The notes: generated from the letters alone by a model not told the origin. A stretch of 38,146 bases of DNA from a virus (IMGVR_UViG_3300029319_006593:1-38146); one strand, 5' to 3'. Shown: positions 25,013-32,277, numbered from the stretch's first letter. Program-made: numbers and translations.

Positions 25013-25075
25013 TCTGGGTGGAGCGAGCAGGTAACTGCCGCTGCCAGAACACATCACCTAGATTATACCGACCCA
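25013..25075 (+). other. Non-coding leader before tRNA-Ile
   Basis: This 63-nt stretch has a GCAG-GTAA-CTGC hairpin and no T-loop consensus, so it is not a recognisable tRNA. A reading frame beginning at 25010 continues through tRNA-Ile and is therefore not believed. It is probably tRNA precursor leader. Confidence 0.4.
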
Positions 25076-25151
25076 CCTCCAGTAGCTCATTGGTCAGAGC
25101 AGTGTTCTTATAAAGCATTGGTAGGTGGTTCGATTCCACCCTGGAGGACCA
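25076..25151 (+). tRNA. tRNA-Ile(UAU)
   Basis: Cloverleaf with 7-bp acceptor CCTCCAG/CTGGAGG, D stem GCTC/GAGC, anticodon loop CTTATAA giving anticodon UAU, T stem GGTGG/CCACC with TTCGATT loop, and encoded ACCA. It reads AUA, a codon rare in many bacteria. The anticodon stem contains two G-U pairs. Confidence 0.9.
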
Positions 25152-25172
25152 TACACCCAAAGGAGAAATACT

Positions 25173-25382
25173 ATGGAAGAAAAAGCAGAAAAATATCTAT
25201 CGTCCGCTCTCGAAGGCGCAGAGCAAGCCCAACAACAAATTGATCAAGCAATCGCCCAACTTGAGGCACAGCTTGAGAAGATGCAGGAGCAACGCTCTGA
25301 AATCTCTGAAGCCGTCGTCGATCTCAAGGAGGTTCTTGGTCTGGAGGAAGAAGAAGATGGCGATCAGGAATCGGAAGTCTGA
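25173..25382 (+). CDS. Small coiled-coil protein
   Basis: A 69-aa acidic protein dominated by a helical heptad pattern (QAQQQIDQAIAQLEAQLEKM), likely a coiled-coil oligomer. The ATG at 25173 is supported by a strong AAAGGAGAAA ribosome binding site; the longer frame starting at 25125 would run from inside tRNA-Ile. It overlaps the next gene by 26 nt. Function unknown. Confidence 0.65.
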   Translation: MEEKAEKYLSSALEGAEQAQQQIDQAIAQLEAQLEKMQEQRSEISEAVVDLKEVLGLEEEEDGDQESEV

Positions 25383-25554
25383 TAAAGTTACCTTCGGGTA
25401 TTTCAAAAACGAAAGCAAAGCTCAAGCCTTTATCGACCATCACAAAAAGTTTCGCATGAAGAAGGACATTGATCCTAAGTTCTTCGTGGTGAAGCGTGAT
25501 CGTAAAAAGGCTGGACAAAAAACCTATGAGGCGTATTGCCTGATTCCCCGATAG
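25357..25554 (+). CDS. Small basic protein ending inside tRNA-Asn
   Basis: A 65-aa Lys/Arg-rich protein (KVTFGYFKNESKAQAFIDHH, then KKFRMKKD). The start has CTGGAGG upstream. Its last codons and TAG stop (25552-25554) lie inside the tRNA-Asn gene, whose first base is 25545. Transcript processing to release the tRNA would remove its stop codon. Function unknown. Confidence 0.6.
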   Translation: MAIRNRKSDKVTFGYFKNESKAQAFIDHHKKFRMKKDIDPKFFVVKRDRKKAGQKTYEAYCLIPR

Positions 25555-25620
25555 CTCAATCGGTAGAGCATTTGGCTGTTAACCAAAGGGTTGTAGGTTC
25601 AAGTCCTACTCGGGGAGCCA
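25545..25620 (+). tRNA. tRNA-Asn(GUU)
   Basis: Acceptor TCCCCGA/TCGGGGA, D stem GCTC/GAGC, anticodon loop CTGTTAA giving GUU, T stem GTAGG/CCTAC with TTCAAGT loop, encoded GCCA end. Its 5' ten bases are shared with the coding end of the preceding gene. Confidence 0.95.
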
Positions 25621-25621
25621 T

Positions 25622-25698
25622 GGGGATATAGCCCAATCGGCAGAGGCAACAGACTTAAAATCTGTCAAGTGCGGGTTCGAATCCCGCTATCCCTACCA
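25622..25698 (+). tRNA. tRNA-Leu(UAA) with a short variable loop
   Basis: Acceptor GGGGATA/TATCCCT, anticodon stem ACAGA/TCTGT with loop CTTAAAA giving anticodon UAA, T stem GCGGG/CCCGC with TTCGAAT loop, encoded ACCA. Bacterial leucine tRNAs have a long variable arm, but here it is only about 5 nt (CAAGT), so charging specificity is uncertain. Confidence 0.85.
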
Positions 25699-25709
25699 AA
25701 CACTGCATC

Positions 25710-26237
<528 letters not shown>

Positions 26238-26242
26238 TACAT

Positions 26243-26354
26243 GGGGATGAACTGGTTTCGACAAGTTAAGCAGCGCAAGCAGGACGATTAAAGCCCACTG
26301 TTTAAAGTCCCACGCTTCTCTTGGACGCGAGTTCGATTCTCGCCATCTCCACCA
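26243..26354 (+). ncRNA. 112-nt minimal tmRNA-like RNA
   Basis: Starts GGGGATGAACTGGTTTCGAC, the tmRNA 5' signature, and ends with T arm GCGAG-TTCGATT-CTCGC, acceptor strand CATCTCC and ACCA. The acceptor pairs 7 bp and includes G3-U70, the alanine identity pair, with A73. A P2-like helix joins CAAG (26262-26265) to CTTG (26320-26323) and AAGC (26268-26271) to GCTT (26314-26317). Inside is one hairpin, GGAC...GTCC. Standard tmRNAs are 230-400 nt with a tag and pseudoknots; these are absent. A 10-codon frame (26273-26305) ends in TAA but encodes no LAA-type tag. Confidence 0.7.
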
Positions 26355-26365
26355 ACACACTTATT

Positions 26366-26557
26366 ATGTTAGAAGCTATTCAACAATATCTTAACCATCA
26401 CAATGAACGATGGTTAAACATCTATAATGAAGATCGTCAAACTGATGAGGGTAATGCTCTGAAGGAGCACGCTCAGGGACGTATCGCTGCTTACGCTGAA
26501 CTGCGAACCTTTCTACTGGAACTAGAAAAAAATTCTTTCTACTGGAACGAGAAATGA
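26366..26557 (+). CDS. Small hypothetical protein
   Basis: A 63-aa helical protein starting MLEAIQQYLNHHNERWLNIY. No family recognised. The ATG at 26366, just after the tmRNA-like RNA, is preferred; an earlier in-frame start at 26321 lies within the RNA. It overlaps the next gene by 4 nt. Confidence 0.55.
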   Translation: MLEAIQQYLNHHNERWLNIYNEDRQTDEGNALKEHAQGRIAAYAELRTFLLELEKNSFYWNEK

Positions 26558-26853
26558 AAAAGGAATGTGATGGAACTTTTGAAAGTATTGGCTGGAATGT
26601 GGGGGAACTCGTCCAGCAAAAACAACGAGCGTATGGAGATTCCTTCGGAAGAAGTGGGGAGTGCCTTCGTCAAATGTTTCCCGATGGTATACGCCCAGAG
26701 CAATATGATGACCTTCTCACCATCGCACGGATTCTAGATAAACTATTTAGAATCGCTAACAACAAGGATGCTTTCAATGAGAATCCTTACCAAGATATTG
26801 TAGGGTATGGCCTACTAGGAATGAAACGACATGCTGAACACAACGATTCCTGA
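26554..26853 (+). CDS. DUF1599/MazG-like nucleotide-associated protein
   Basis: A 99-aa protein whose C-terminal part (YDDLLTIARILDKLFRIAN, then YQDIVGYGLLGM) resembles the DUF1599 group, which is linked to nucleotide metabolism and has a MazG-like helical layout with conserved Asp/Glu. The exact reaction is unknown. It fits the nucleotide-handling genes elsewhere in the window. Confidence 0.5.
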   Translation: MKKECDGTFESIGWNVGELVQQKQRAYGDSFGRSGECLRQMFPDGIRPEQYDDLLTIARILDKLFRIANNKDAFNENPYQDIVGYGLLGMKRHAEHNDS

Positions 26854-27415
26854 ATTTTATTGTCTAGCTCGTAAAGAGTTTTTTTACAACCAAGAGAAAG
26901 GGCACGGTGAATTTGTGCCTGTCATGCTTTTCGGTGCAAGATCTCGTGGGGGCAGAGTGCTAGAGTTTCATGCTGTAACAGATGCGGGAATGCAATTCCT
27001 GGGACTGCCTCCACATGCGATCTGCCACAAGCCTTGCGAAAAACCTCTGATCCAAGACTCTCAACTGTGGGACTGTTTCGGTGATGAGGTTACCGTGGAG
27101 AAGTTTGATTATCTTGAGGGAATGCGCTGCAAGTACAAACGAGAAAGTGATGGCAAGTGGCTTTCTGGTAGATACATGATGACATTCGACTGGACAGATA
27201 ATGCATTCTCTGATGATCCCTCACAGCGCAAGAATGGTCATCTCATTGAGCTAGACTCTGGCAACTACACAGTTCAACCAAACAACAGGACTCTCTGGTT
27301 CGATCCTTCTTGGACCACGAGTGAGCCCGACCTAGACTGGAAAGTAAACGAGCATGTGTGGTCATCAGAAAACCAACATGCTCGTCACAAGGAAAACAAA
27401 TTCTTCTACGATTAG
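26831..27415 (+). CDS. Hypothetical protein
   Basis: A 194-aa protein with no recognised domain; mixed alpha/beta appearance, Trp-rich C-terminus (TLWFDPSWTT, DLDWKVNEHVW). It overlaps the preceding gene by 23 nt and is convergent with the next minus-strand gene, sharing 4 bases at the stop codons. Confidence 0.65.
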   Translation: MLNTTIPEFYCLARKEFFYNQEKGHGEFVPVMLFGARSRGGRVLEFHAVTDAGMQFLGLPPHAICHKPCEKPLIQDSQLWDCFGDEVTVEKFDYLEGMRCKYKRESDGKWLSGRYMMTFDWTDNAFSDDPSQRKNGHLIELDSGNYTVQPNNRTLWFDPSWTTSEPDLDWKVNEHVWSSENQHARHKENKFFYD

Positions 27416-27897
27416 CAGTTCCACTTACGGAGTGCCTTGTTAATCCGTGAATCGGGATCGTTAGCAGTCTTCGAGCTTGTAAGTCTTTTCTTCATGCCGC
27501 TCATACGAGCACAGAAAGACTTTCTACGCTTGGCTGATTTCGATCCCTTTTTTAATTTGCTAGGTTTCGTGGTGACCGCAGTCTTGAGCTTAGAACCAGG
27601 GTTGGCTGCACGGTATCGTTTGACACCTTTTGCAGTCAGACCACCAGCAGCAGACTTGTCACCACTTTTGACAGAGAAATTCTTGGGCATGGTGCCTTTC
27701 TTTCCCTCTGCAAGAGCGTAAGCCATGGTAGCATAAGTGTTGATAACAGACTCATTCTTCTTCTTGCTTTTGTTACCCCAGTTAGCAGCACCAACCTTTC
27801 TACACTTTACGAGCGCACCAGAAGCATAGGCTGAGGGCCAAACACTGTAACGGGACTTGACCTTGTTGTAGCAAGCGTCTTTCTTTTCATTAATCAT
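27412..27897 (-). CDS. Very basic protein, DUF6321-like
   Basis: A 161-aa Lys/Arg-rich protein with two parts: an N-terminal CYNKVKSRYSVWPSAYASGAL motif and a C-terminal SAKRRKSFCARMSGMKKRL motif, both recurring in marine phage proteins (DUF6321-type). Conserved cysteines are spaced through it. Possibly DNA-associated or virion-packaged, by charge only. It overlaps the upstream minus-strand gene by 4 nt, so the two form an operon. Confidence 0.65.
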   Translation of the reverse strand: MINEKKDACYNKVKSRYSVWPSAYASGALVKCRKVGAANWGNKSKKKNESVINTYATMAYALAEGKKGTMPKNFSVKSGDKSAAGGLTAKGVKRYRAANPGSKLKTAVTTKPSKLKKGSKSAKRRKSFCARMSGMKKRLTSSKTANDPDSRINKALRKWNC

Positions 27898-28721
27898 TTG
27901 GACTTCTTCTTAGGTTTATCTGTAGGAACATAGGTAGGCTTTGCTGCCCCTGTTTTTTGTGGCTGACCTGGATCAGCCTTGCGTTTTCTTCTTTGTGCAG
28001 AAAGGCGTTCGGACTTAGACATAGATGCTCTTTTTGCAGAGGACACACACTTTGGAGTGGTCTTTTGTCCAGGCTGACGAGCACAGGGCTTACCAGATAC
28101 AACTTGTACCCATCCTGGTTTGCCTCCCTTTGATCGTGATTTGCCAAACCAATCACGGAGTCCTTCTTCACGAAGTCTTTCCAAGCTTTCCTTGAGTTTT
28201 GCTTTCTTTTTTACGCAGTTAGGATACCGCTTACCGAACATGGTCTTCATGCCCTTCTTCTCGTATCCAGGCCAGCACTTTTCAACTAAGCTTTGTCTCA
28301 ACCCCTCAGACACTGATTTCTTCTTATTAGAGTCGATGAACTTTCTATAAACTGCGGCTGCTCCACTTTTCCCCATCACCCTAGCTCTCTGCTCCATGGA
28401 CACCGCAGCTTGAGTTTTGTGTGCTTTGCTTCTCCCTGACTTGCGTATTTTTGTTACACTTGAACGAGCATCGGAGGGAGTCTTAAATCCTAAACCTTTG
28501 ATTGTTCCCTTTGGGTTCTCATCTGTGTAGAGGTCTGAGTGTTTCTTTGATCCAGCAGGTTGGCCCTTCTTTCTAGGTATTCTGGGGTTATCTTCTTCTG
28601 AAACAGGCTCCCCTTTACTCAAGGAAGCGGATAGCTTCTCAAGAGCTTTGGCCTGACTTGCATGCATCTTGGCTGAACCTTTGAGTTGTTTCGTAATTTT
28701 TGTTAGCTTTCGTCTTGACAT
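27894..28721 (-). CDS. Very basic multi-domain protein, DUF5872-like
   Basis: A 275-aa, highly basic protein. Visible segments are a Lys/Ser-rich N-terminus; VSMEQRARVMGKSGAAAVYR; KCWPGYEKKGMKTMFGKRYP; and the C-terminal RDWFGKSRSKGGKPGWVQVV with conserved Cys, as in DUF5872. These modules recur in different orders in marine phages. Possible condensation or virion protein; inference only. The start could also be GTG three codons upstream (28730); neither has a ribosome binding site. Confidence 0.6.
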   Translation of the reverse strand: MSRRKLTKITKQLKGSAKMHASQAKALEKLSASLSKGEPVSEEDNPRIPRKKGQPAGSKKHSDLYTDENPKGTIKGLGFKTPSDARSSVTKIRKSGRSKAHKTQAAVSMEQRARVMGKSGAAAVYRKFIDSNKKKSVSEGLRQSLVEKCWPGYEKKGMKTMFGKRYPNCVKKKAKLKESLERLREEGLRDWFGKSRSKGGKPGWVQVVSGKPCARQPGQKTTPKCVSSAKRASMSKSERLSAQRRKRKADPGQPQKTGAAKPTYVPTDKPKKKSK

Positions 28722-28743
28722 TATACGCACACTCTGGTATTAT
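28715..28743 (+). promoter_or_regulatory. Sigma-70 promoter for the 28779 gene
   Basis: TTGACA (28715-28720), 17-bp spacer, TATTAT (28738-28743). Start site about 28750, with a short leader lacking a clear ribosome binding site. It overlaps the beginning of the divergent minus-strand gene. Confidence 0.7.
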
Positions 28744-28778
28744 GTAGGGCTCTAGGACACTCTTTCCCGAAACTTATC

Positions 28779-29309
28779 ATGAACATTTTCTACCTCTCCC
28801 CTCTCCCTGAGTTCGCTGCAATGGACCACTGCGACCAGCACTGCTCCAAGATGATGATTGAGTACGCTCAACTCATGTCTACCGCACATCGTTTGACGGA
28901 CAGTCCTTGGGCAGAGCAGTGCTACAAAACTGCTCACAAGAACCATCCCTCGACCATCTGGACTCGTGAGTCTGCGGAGAACTACAAGTGGCTGTACAAA
29001 CTTTGGAGCGCGCTCGCTGGAGAGTTCTACAACCGTCGAGGCAAGGACCATGCTTCATGGACGAAGCTCAAGGATGTGCTCTGCAACGTCCCTCCCAGGC
29101 TCCCTGCGCGTCCTTTCGAGCAGCCCCCTCAGTGTATGCCCGACGAGTACAAGCGTCCTGGTGACTCCATGGAGGCGTACAGAGCCTACTACAAGGGCGA
29201 CAAGGCTCGCTTCGCCAAGTGGGACTGGCCCAACGCTGAGACGCCTTTCTGGTGGAATCGCGAAAAAGACTCAAGTGAGGGCTTGACATCTGCCGATAGT
29301 ATGGTATAA
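28779..29309 (+). CDS. Putative pyrimidine dimer DNA glycosylase-like protein
   Basis: A 176-aa protein of a phage family often annotated as pyrimidine-dimer DNA glycosylase: MNIFYLSPLPEFAAMDHCDQ, HCSKMMIEYAQLMSTAHRL, NHPSTIWTRESAENYKWLY and QCMPDEYKR are its recurrent blocks. If correct, it would repair UV damage; the assignment is from family resemblance, not from catalytic residues I can prove. Its TAA stop lies inside the -10 box of the next promoter. Confidence 0.5.
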   Translation: MNIFYLSPLPEFAAMDHCDQHCSKMMIEYAQLMSTAHRLTDSPWAEQCYKTAHKNHPSTIWTRESAENYKWLYKLWSALAGEFYNRRGKDHASWTKLKDVLCNVPPRLPARPFEQPPQCMPDEYKRPGDSMEAYRAYYKGDKARFAKWDWPNAETPFWWNREKDSSEGLTSADSMV

Positions 29310-29310
29310 T
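29283..29310 (+). promoter_or_regulatory. Consensus sigma-70 promoter, leaderless arrangement
   Basis: TTGACA (29283-29288), 16-bp spacer, TATAAT (29305-29310), then 6 nt to the ATG at 29317. The preceding gene's stop codon (29307-29309) is within the -10 box. Confidence 0.85.
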
Positions 29311-29316
29311 AGGGGC

Positions 29317-29640
29317 ATGATCAACATCAGCATCGAATTTGATTGGGAAGCTGCCAAGCTGGATGTCACGGACTATGTACTAGATCCTGTCGTCGGCGCA
29401 ACGCTTCGGTACAAGAACGAGGATGGTGAGGCAGCACACCGCTACCTCTCCACACAATATTTTGACCAGACGGGTCTGCGGTTCTACGAACTGGAGAATC
29501 AGGCTATCAACTATCCAAACATCGCACAAGATACCATGCGGAAGCTTATGACCGTCTGGCTGGCGCAGAAAGCAGTTTACGACGAGGCCACTGCTAACAA
29601 TGCTTTTGGTCTCTGGCGCGAAGGCAACCATGACACCTGA
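29317..29640 (+). CDS. Hypothetical protein, leaderless
   Basis: A 107-aa protein of unknown function (INISIEFDWEAAKLDVTDYV). No domain is recognised. It has no ribosome binding site: the ATG is 6 nt after TATAAT, so translation must begin on a leaderless or almost leaderless mRNA. The next gene has a normal ribosome binding site. Confidence 0.65.
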   Translation: MINISIEFDWEAAKLDVTDYVLDPVVGATLRYKNEDGEAAHRYLSTQYFDQTGLRFYELENQAINYPNIAQDTMRKLMTVWLAQKAVYDEATANNAFGLWREGNHDT

Positions 29641-29654
29641 TTAGGAGAAATACT

Positions 29655-30056
29655 ATGGGACTCGACATGAACATGTACGCTACTCAAAACAGCGAAGCCA
29701 ACGAACAAAACCTTTTTGAGGAGGAGTATTACTCTGATCTCAAAAGCTGGTACTGGCGCAAGGCTAACCAGATCCACAACTGGATGGTGAACAATGTGCA
29801 GGACGGCAACGATGATTGTGGTCTGTATGAGGTGAGTATCGACCACATTCTGGAACTACACAAGGAGATTGTCTTTGCCTTGGCTACCAAGGACACTTCT
29901 GGATTGCCTCCGAAGGCTGGTTTCTTTTTCGGATCAACTGATACTGACGAGTGGTATTGGGAAGATCTAGCAGACACCAAGAGGTACTTGGAGGAGATGC
30001 AGGATATGTTTGAAAACAACGGTGACACGCAGTTCTTCTACTGCTCTAGCTGGTGA
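29655..30056 (+). CDS. Conserved phage hypothetical protein
   Basis: A 133-aa acidic, Trp/Tyr-rich protein beginning MGLDMNMYATQ, with YWRKANQIHNWMV and PPKAGFFFGSTDTDEWYW. I recognise the pattern (GLDMxxY, WRKAxxIHxW, GFFFGS) from phage hypothetical proteins but no function. The ribosome binding site TAGGAGAAA is clear. Confidence 0.65.
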   Translation: MGLDMNMYATQNSEANEQNLFEEEYYSDLKSWYWRKANQIHNWMVNNVQDGNDDCGLYEVSIDHILELHKEIVFALATKDTSGLPPKAGFFFGSTDTDEWYWEDLADTKRYLEEMQDMFENNGDTQFFYCSSW

Positions 30057-30061
30057 TAATT

Positions 30062-30271
30062 ATGAAAGTACTAAACGACCACAACGGAGACATCAACGGT
30101 CTCGTAAAACTATCTTACCTGGATTGCAAGCAGCTTGAGTCTGCTCTCTTCTACCTAATGCGCGAAGAGAAGCAACCAGAATACCTAGCAAACGCCAACG
30201 AGATGAGGAGAAAATTCAAGGCGATGATTGCTGTTCTCGACGAAGACTTCGATTACTCAGATTTCTCTTGA
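30062..30271 (+). CDS. Small hypothetical protein
   Basis: A 69-aa helical protein (MKVLNDHNGDINGLVKLSY) without recognised family. The ATG at 30062 is preferred to a GTG three codons upstream. Its TGA stop lies within the -35 box of the following promoter. Function unknown. Confidence 0.55.
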   Translation: MKVLNDHNGDINGLVKLSYLDCKQLESALFYLMREEKQPEYLANANEMRRKFKAMIAVLDEDFDYSDFS

Positions 30272-30296
30272 CATACTGTAGCAACTCTGCTATAAT
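30268..30296 (+). promoter_or_regulatory. Perfect consensus sigma-70 promoter, leaderless arrangement
   Basis: TTGACA (30268-30273), 17-bp spacer, TATAAT (30291-30296), then 7 nt to the ATG at 30304. The preceding stop TGA (30269-30271) lies inside the -35 box. Confidence 0.9.
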
Positions 30297-30303
30297 AGAC
30301 CTC

Positions 30304-30861
30304 ATGAACGACAAGCAGCTAGAACTCATCGAAGAGAAGTACGGCAAGCTCATCCACAAGATCGGTCACTGGATCTCTGGTGACACTGCCATCTCTTCGC
30401 ATGATGACAACACGCAAGACATCTGGATCGCAGCCATGGAGGCAATTCGTGGCTACGAGAAGAAGGAGAACATGACCTTCGAAGAGTTCTGGGGAACCAA
30501 GGGCTTCGACAAGTACATCAAGACCTGTCTGTGGAACGTGAAGAACAGCAAGGGTGCAAAGATCACCAAGAAGTTCAACATCACGCGCAACACTGTGGAC
30601 ATCGCGGACAACGAGGAGGTGCTACAAAAGGAGGATCCCTCTATCTCATGCCCTGACACTGAGATCTTCCTTGAGGACATTCAGCCCATGCTGAACGACG
30701 ATCAGCGTACTCTTGTGCGTGCGATCCTTGAGGACCCTACATACATCAAGCCTTCGGGCAAGGTGAACATCAATGCTCTTGCCAAGACTGTGGGGAAGAG
30801 TTGGAACGAAGTGAGCATCCTGCTCAAAGACCTTGGACGAGCTATCGGTAACGAACTATGA
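30304..30861 (+). CDS. Putative sigma factor-like protein
   Basis: A 185-aa protein. The N-terminal part (YGKLIHKIGHW, DDNTQDIWIAAMEAIRGYEK, FDKYIKTCLWNVKNSKGAKI) resembles sigma region 2, with the acidic-aromatic helix and basic DNA-contacting stretch. The C-terminal part (QRTLVRAILEDP, INALAKTVGKSWNEVSILLK) looks like a helix-turn-helix. Function would be to redirect host RNA polymerase to phage promoters, as T4 gp55 does. It is itself driven by a perfect host-type promoter, as expected for an early or middle switch gene. The ATG at 30304 is preferred over an earlier in-frame start. Confidence 0.5.
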   Translation: MNDKQLELIEEKYGKLIHKIGHWISGDTAISSHDDNTQDIWIAAMEAIRGYEKKENMTFEEFWGTKGFDKYIKTCLWNVKNSKGAKITKKFNITRNTVDIADNEEVLQKEDPSISCPDTEIFLEDIQPMLNDDQRTLVRAILEDPTYIKPSGKVNINALAKTVGKSWNEVSILLKDLGRAIGNEL

Positions 30862-31079
30862 ACATCCACCAGCACATTCTCAAACTGTACAACGAGGTTT
30901 TCTTTATGGACCCCGACTTCAAGGGGACGGTCAATGATCTACCCATGTCCTTGCAGGAGATGATCACCGACTGGGAGCATGGATACAAAACGCTTGGGGG
31001 CAACCTCAACATGTGCTCTCGTCAGATTGCCTCACTTCTTTTCATCACCTGGGAGCAGACACATGAACGAGAAATTTGA
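30858..31079 (+). CDS. Small hypothetical protein
   Basis: A 73-aa protein starting MNIHQHILKLYNEVFFMDPD. No domain recognised. It has a 4-nt overlap with the sigma-like gene and a 17-nt overlap with the next, so the three are probably translated together. Confidence 0.6.
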   Translation: MNIHQHILKLYNEVFFMDPDFKGTVNDLPMSLQEMITDWEHGYKTLGGNLNMCSRQIASLLFITWEQTHEREI

Positions 31080-31407
31080 CGAGGACATCTATGCTGTGTA
31101 CATCAGCGGATCCATCTCGAAGCGCGGAGAGGAGGAGGCCAGACCTCATTTCAAAGAGGTGCAGACTCTGATCGAGCGAGGAGAAGGTGACCGCTTCGCT
31201 TACAACCCAATGGAATTCAAAGAGAGAGACTGTTGGGAAGACTACATGCGCGATGGCATTGCAGCCCTTGTGGACTCAGATGCAATCCTCATGCTTGATG
31301 GATGGCAAGACAGCAGAGGCGCTTGCCTAGAAAGAACTATTGCCTTTGAACTCAACATTCCTATTTATTACGAACACACATCACCATGGGATTCTTCAGG
31401 AAACTAA
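31063..31407 (+). CDS. DUF4406/nucleoside deoxyribosyltransferase-like protein
   Basis: A 114-aa protein with AVYISGSISKRGEEE, AYNPMEFKER and AILMLDGWQDSRGACLERTIA, the pattern of DUF4406/nucleoside 2-deoxyribosyltransferase-like proteins. The Glu after ACL is the candidate nucleophile. It may hydrolyse or exchange nucleobases on nucleosides, which fits the phage's nucleotide-handling genes. The ATG at 31063 is preferred over an earlier in-frame start at 30979. Confidence 0.6.
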   Translation: MNEKFDEDIYAVYISGSISKRGEEEARPHFKEVQTLIERGEGDRFAYNPMEFKERDCWEDYMRDGIAALVDSDAILMLDGWQDSRGACLERTIAFELNIPIYYEHTSPWDSSGN

Positions 31408-31502
31408 TTTATGCAACGCTTGTCTCTAAAGAAGTGAGAGAGGCGGTTAAGATCGACGAGCTAAAGAAGCTCAATGAAAAGAAAAAGAAAAAAAAGAAAT
31501 GA
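31386..31502 (+). CDS. Small lysine-rich protein
   Basis: A 38-aa protein: a short hydrophobic start (MGFFRKLIYATLV), then an amphipathic helix ending in seven consecutive lysines. Possibly membrane- or nucleic-acid-associated. It overlaps the genes on both sides (22 nt, then ATGA). Confidence 0.5.
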   Translation: MGFFRKLIYATLVSKEVREAVKIDELKKLNEKKKKKKK

Positions 31503-31828
31503 AAAATCTACCCACCACAATCGTAGGTCTGCTCCTCATCGGAATCACCATCTTCCTTTGCTTTGGATTCAAACCTATTTCGCGCAAGATCAGGTTCCCT
31601 GATGGATACATTCCCATGTGGGAATCACAGACGAGTGATGCCATTGCTACTGTGCTCAACACAAGGAACATCACACGCATCACTCCCAAGTTCAATGATG
31701 ATGCCATCGAGGTCATCGAAGAACCAGAGATTGCTGAGTACCTTGAGGTGAGATTCAATGACGGACAGGTCATCGAAGTCTTCGAGCCTCTCGATGAGTT
31801 CCTCAACAGGATCAGGAGTAGCCAATGA
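31499..31828 (+). CDS. Membrane protein with one N-terminal helix
   Basis: A 109-aa protein with one predicted transmembrane helix near residues 6-24 (TIVGLLLIGITIFLCFGF) and a soluble acidic domain behind it. The positive-inside rule is ambiguous. Unknown function. It has an ATGA-type overlap with genes on both sides, so it is expressed in the same operon. Confidence 0.6.
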   Translation: MKNLPTTIVGLLLIGITIFLCFGFKPISRKIRFPDGYIPMWESQTSDAIATVLNTRNITRITPKFNDDAIEVIEEPEIAEYLEVRFNDGQVIEVFEPLDEFLNRIRSSQ

Positions 31829-31920
31829 CATATCTTCTGATTGCACTCTTCTTCGGTGTTATTGCTGCCGCGATATGGGAGGTCGTCTACTTCTGCAAAA
31901 ACACAGGAGATGACGAATGA
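31825..31920 (+). CDS. Small single-pass membrane protein
   Basis: A 31-aa protein: TYLLIALFFGVIAAAIWEV forms one transmembrane helix, followed by a polar tail. It begins at an ATGA overlap with the previous gene and ends at an ATGA overlap with the next, which argues that it is translated. Confidence 0.55.
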   Translation: MTYLLIALFFGVIAAAIWEVVYFCKNTGDDE

Positions 31921-32240
31921 AGGTTGTAGAAAAACCGTGGGGAAGAGAGGAGTGGCTAGTCGTCACAGGAAAGTACTGTGTCAAAAGACTGTACATCAAC
32001 GAAGGTCATAGACTCTCTCTCCAGTACCATAAAGTCAAAACAGAAACCATGTTCCTCGAAGAAGGTGAGTGTGATATTACTATTGTTGGACTCACCAAGA
32101 ACATGAGGAAAGGACAAGAGTATACAGTCCTCCCACATCAAGTGCATAGACTCAAAGCCATCAAAGATTCTGTCATCCTGGAAGTCTCCACTCCCGAACT
32201 CAATGACATAGAACGAATCCAAGATGACTACAATAGGTAG
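31917..32240 (+). CDS. Stand-alone ManC-type cupin (mannose-6-phosphate isomerase type II domain)
   Basis: A 107-aa cupin matching the C-terminal isomerase domain of bifunctional ManC/AlgA: VEKPWGREEWLVV, EGHRLSLQYHKVKTE, PHQVHRLKA, ILEVSTPELNDIERIQDDY. The metal-binding histidines and Glu are present. It may convert fructose-6-phosphate and mannose-6-phosphate, feeding GDP-mannose and the fucose/colitose branch at 17643-19492. It lies outside the island. No guanylyltransferase domain is present. Confidence 0.75.
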   Translation: MKVVEKPWGREEWLVVTGKYCVKRLYINEGHRLSLQYHKVKTETMFLEEGECDITIVGLTKNMRKGQEYTVLPHQVHRLKAIKDSVILEVSTPELNDIERIQDDYNR

Positions 32241-32277
32241 GGAAAAAGTATACAAAAAGGTACAAAAATAAGGCAAT

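Noticed and set aside
25013-25075. A fifth tRNA before tRNA-Ile
   Set aside because: No T loop and no acceptor pairing; only one short hairpin fits.
25010-25243. 77-aa reading frame starting MSGWSEQVTAAARTHHL
   Set aside because: It reads straight through tRNA-Ile and then overlaps the 25173 gene out of frame.
26243-26354. Phage attachment site derived from the 3' end of a host tmRNA gene
   Set aside because: Both 5' and 3' halves are present and paired, and there is no integrase in the window; an att site would normally keep only the 3' end.
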